Shown in pieces: positions 63,313 to 64,000 of a DNA stretch of 64,000 bases (position 1 is the stretch's first letter; every line of letters begins with the position of its first letter). Made by a program: the position numbers and the translations under genes. This DNA comes from Adlercreutzia faecimuris (GTDB taxonomy: Bacteria > Actinomycetota > Coriobacteriia > Coriobacteriales > Eggerthellaceae), in NCBI RefSeq assembly GCF_022669055.1, contig NZ_JAJMLW010000002.1, positions 62,001 through 126,000 on the forward strand, given 5' to 3'. The notes under the pieces were generated by a model, which was not told the origin of the DNA, did not search any database, and was given only the letters and a program-made list of their open reading frames with translations.

Positions 63313-63330
63313 GGCGCCGCGGCTATCGCG
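63220..63330. repeat. Right copy of the 111-bp direct repeat flanking HicAB
   Basis: Matches 62287-62397 with six differences, including 15 bp beyond the stop codon. The two copies are 933 bp apart. Confidence 0.9.
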
Positions 63331-63426
63331 CCCCCGGCCGCCGCGGAGGCTTACGATTCTGTGAGATAGGGGCGGCGGGGGCCGGGAGATGGTATCGTGG
63401 GCGCAGCCTGAGGGAAGGGGGCTGCC

Positions 63427-64000
63427 GTGGCCATGGGGGCCGTCCGACATACCGCGCGCGTCGTCGCCATCGTCGTCGCCTGCCTCCTGGTGACGGCGCT
63501 TCTGGCCGTGGAGGCGCGCTACGCGGACGCCGCCGGCGTGCGGCGCGGGGCCGCGTCGCACGCGCCGGCGGCCGCGTGGGCCACGGGCGCCGAGGGCCCC
63601 GCGACGGCCGCGACGGCGCCCTCCCGGCGCGTGGTGGCGGCCGAGTACCTCTCCGAGGCGGCCGCCCTGGCGTCCTGGGCGGGCCATCCCGCCGCCCGGG
63701 GCGGCGCCTCGGCGCGCCTGGCGTGGGACGACCGCTGGCTGCTGGCCGACTCCTTCTCCTACAACCACGACCTGGCCCGGGCCTGCGCGGTGCTCTCCGC
63801 CGTGTGCAACGCCGAGTCGTGCTGGTACAGCGGCGCGGCGGGCGGCCGGCCCTTCGCCGAGCGAACGCTCGCGTCGCTGGGGTTCACCGCCATCCGCACC
63901 GACTCCTACGCCTGGCGCAGCAGCCTCCTCGACGAGGTGGGCGCCTTCCTCACCGGGTCGCACGAGGGGGTCGCCTACACCTTCGCGTCCAAGATGGTCG
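63427..64000 (+). CDS. Secreted lipase-like protein, 3'-truncated
   Basis: The frame is open to the window edge for 191 codons. A membrane anchor or signal helix (VVAIVVACLLVTALLAVEA) lies at residues 12-30, then an Ala-rich linker. The segment LADSFSYNHDLARACAVLSAVCNAE, followed by ASLGFTAIRTDSYAWRSSLLDEVGAFLTG and GVAYTFASKMV, resembles the N-terminal part of class 3 lipase/DUF2974-type hydrolases; the catalytic GxSxG would lie past the edge. I chose the GTG at 63427, since AGGGAAGGGG lies 6 bases upstream; an ATG at 63433 is also possible. Confidence 0.6.
   Translation, partial: MAMGAVRHTARVVAIVVACLLVTALLAVEARYADAAGVRRGAASHAPAAAWATGAEGPATAATAPSRRVVAAEYLSEAAALASWAGHPAARGGASARLAWDDRWLLADSFSYNHDLARACAVLSAVCNAESCWYSGAAGGRPFAERTLASLGFTAIRTDSYAWRSSLLDEVGAFLTGSHEGVAYTFASKMV

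Overview
This window is very GC-rich bacterial chromosome, densely coding, with GC-ending codons throughout. The gene set (TrmFO, RicT-type PSP1 protein, a two-gene minimal Suf system, UvrA, RecQ, the rplS-rnhB-yraN-yifB-dprA block, UvrA preceded by a CGAAC-N4-GTTC type SOS box, two 16-bp parS sites) fits a high-GC, Gram-positive, probably anaerobic gut-type actinobacterium. Class Coriobacteriia is my best guess. That assignment is inference from gene content and composition; no rRNA is present. The parS pair suggests the window lies in the origin-proximal part of the chromosome.

Layout. 1-1.5 kb: end of a polar amino-acid ABC permease and a complete second permease. 1.5-4.5 kb: a palindromic repeat element, then a type IA topoisomerase with archaeal-looking motifs. 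4.5-7.7 kb: divergent class I fumarase and malic enzyme. 7.7-12.7 kb: tmk-holB-ricT-pncB operon with overlapping genes. 12.7-16.8 kb: two DegV proteins, a dehydrogenase-like protein with an acidic tail, and a PflX-type radical SAM protein. 16.8-17.7 kb: an unusual non-coding interval with a palindromic repeat array, two parS sites and an 84-bp tandem duplication. 17.7-20.1 kb: a radical SAM/HhH DNA-repair-like gene and its partner, behind a promoter covered by LexA-like half sites; then tRNA-Thr. 20.4-25.9 kb: EamA exporter, membrane glycosyltransferase, ComF, and an amino-acid-binding lipoprotein with a long structured leader. 26-31 kb: minimal Suf (SufC-like and SufB-like) and an M16C peptidase. 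31.2-37.4 kb: two small membrane proteins, then rplS, rnhB, yraN, yifB and dprA. 37.5-45.9 kb: BrnT/BrnA toxin-antitoxin, trmFO, xerC, a 24-residue membrane peptide, uvrA, a second EamA protein and an anchored protein of unknown role. 45.9-52.2 kb: GH25 lysozyme, gdhA, a zinc-ribbon membrane protein and recQ. 52.3-59.4 kb: the most unusual locus (see below). 59.5-64 kb: TlpA-like thioredoxin and CcdA, a GH5 lipoprotein, HicA/HicB, a remnant of a second GH5 copy, and the start of a secreted lipase-like protein.

The stand-out locus is 52.3-59.4 kb. On the minus strand a WYL regulator is translationally coupled to a 1129-residue protein that joins a degenerate AAA+ domain, two intact CbbX/SpoVK-type AAA+ domains and a C-terminal FtsH-type (M41) zinc protease domain with HEAGH. 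This is followed by a 130-residue Ala/Pro-rich partner and a YbjN-like protein. Divergently transcribed from the same intergenic region are a HIRAN-domain protein and a Sel1-repeat protein. I know of no described system with this architecture; a soluble, regulated AAA+ protease acting in stress or DNA-damage response is a hypothesis only.

Other coherent stories are a probable LexA regulon (the radical SAM operon and uvrA), a HicAB module lying between two copies of a GH5 gene 3' end, and frequent TATAAT-type -10 elements without an obvious -35, some placed so close to the start codon that leaderless translation is likely (trmFO, and the gene at 45149).
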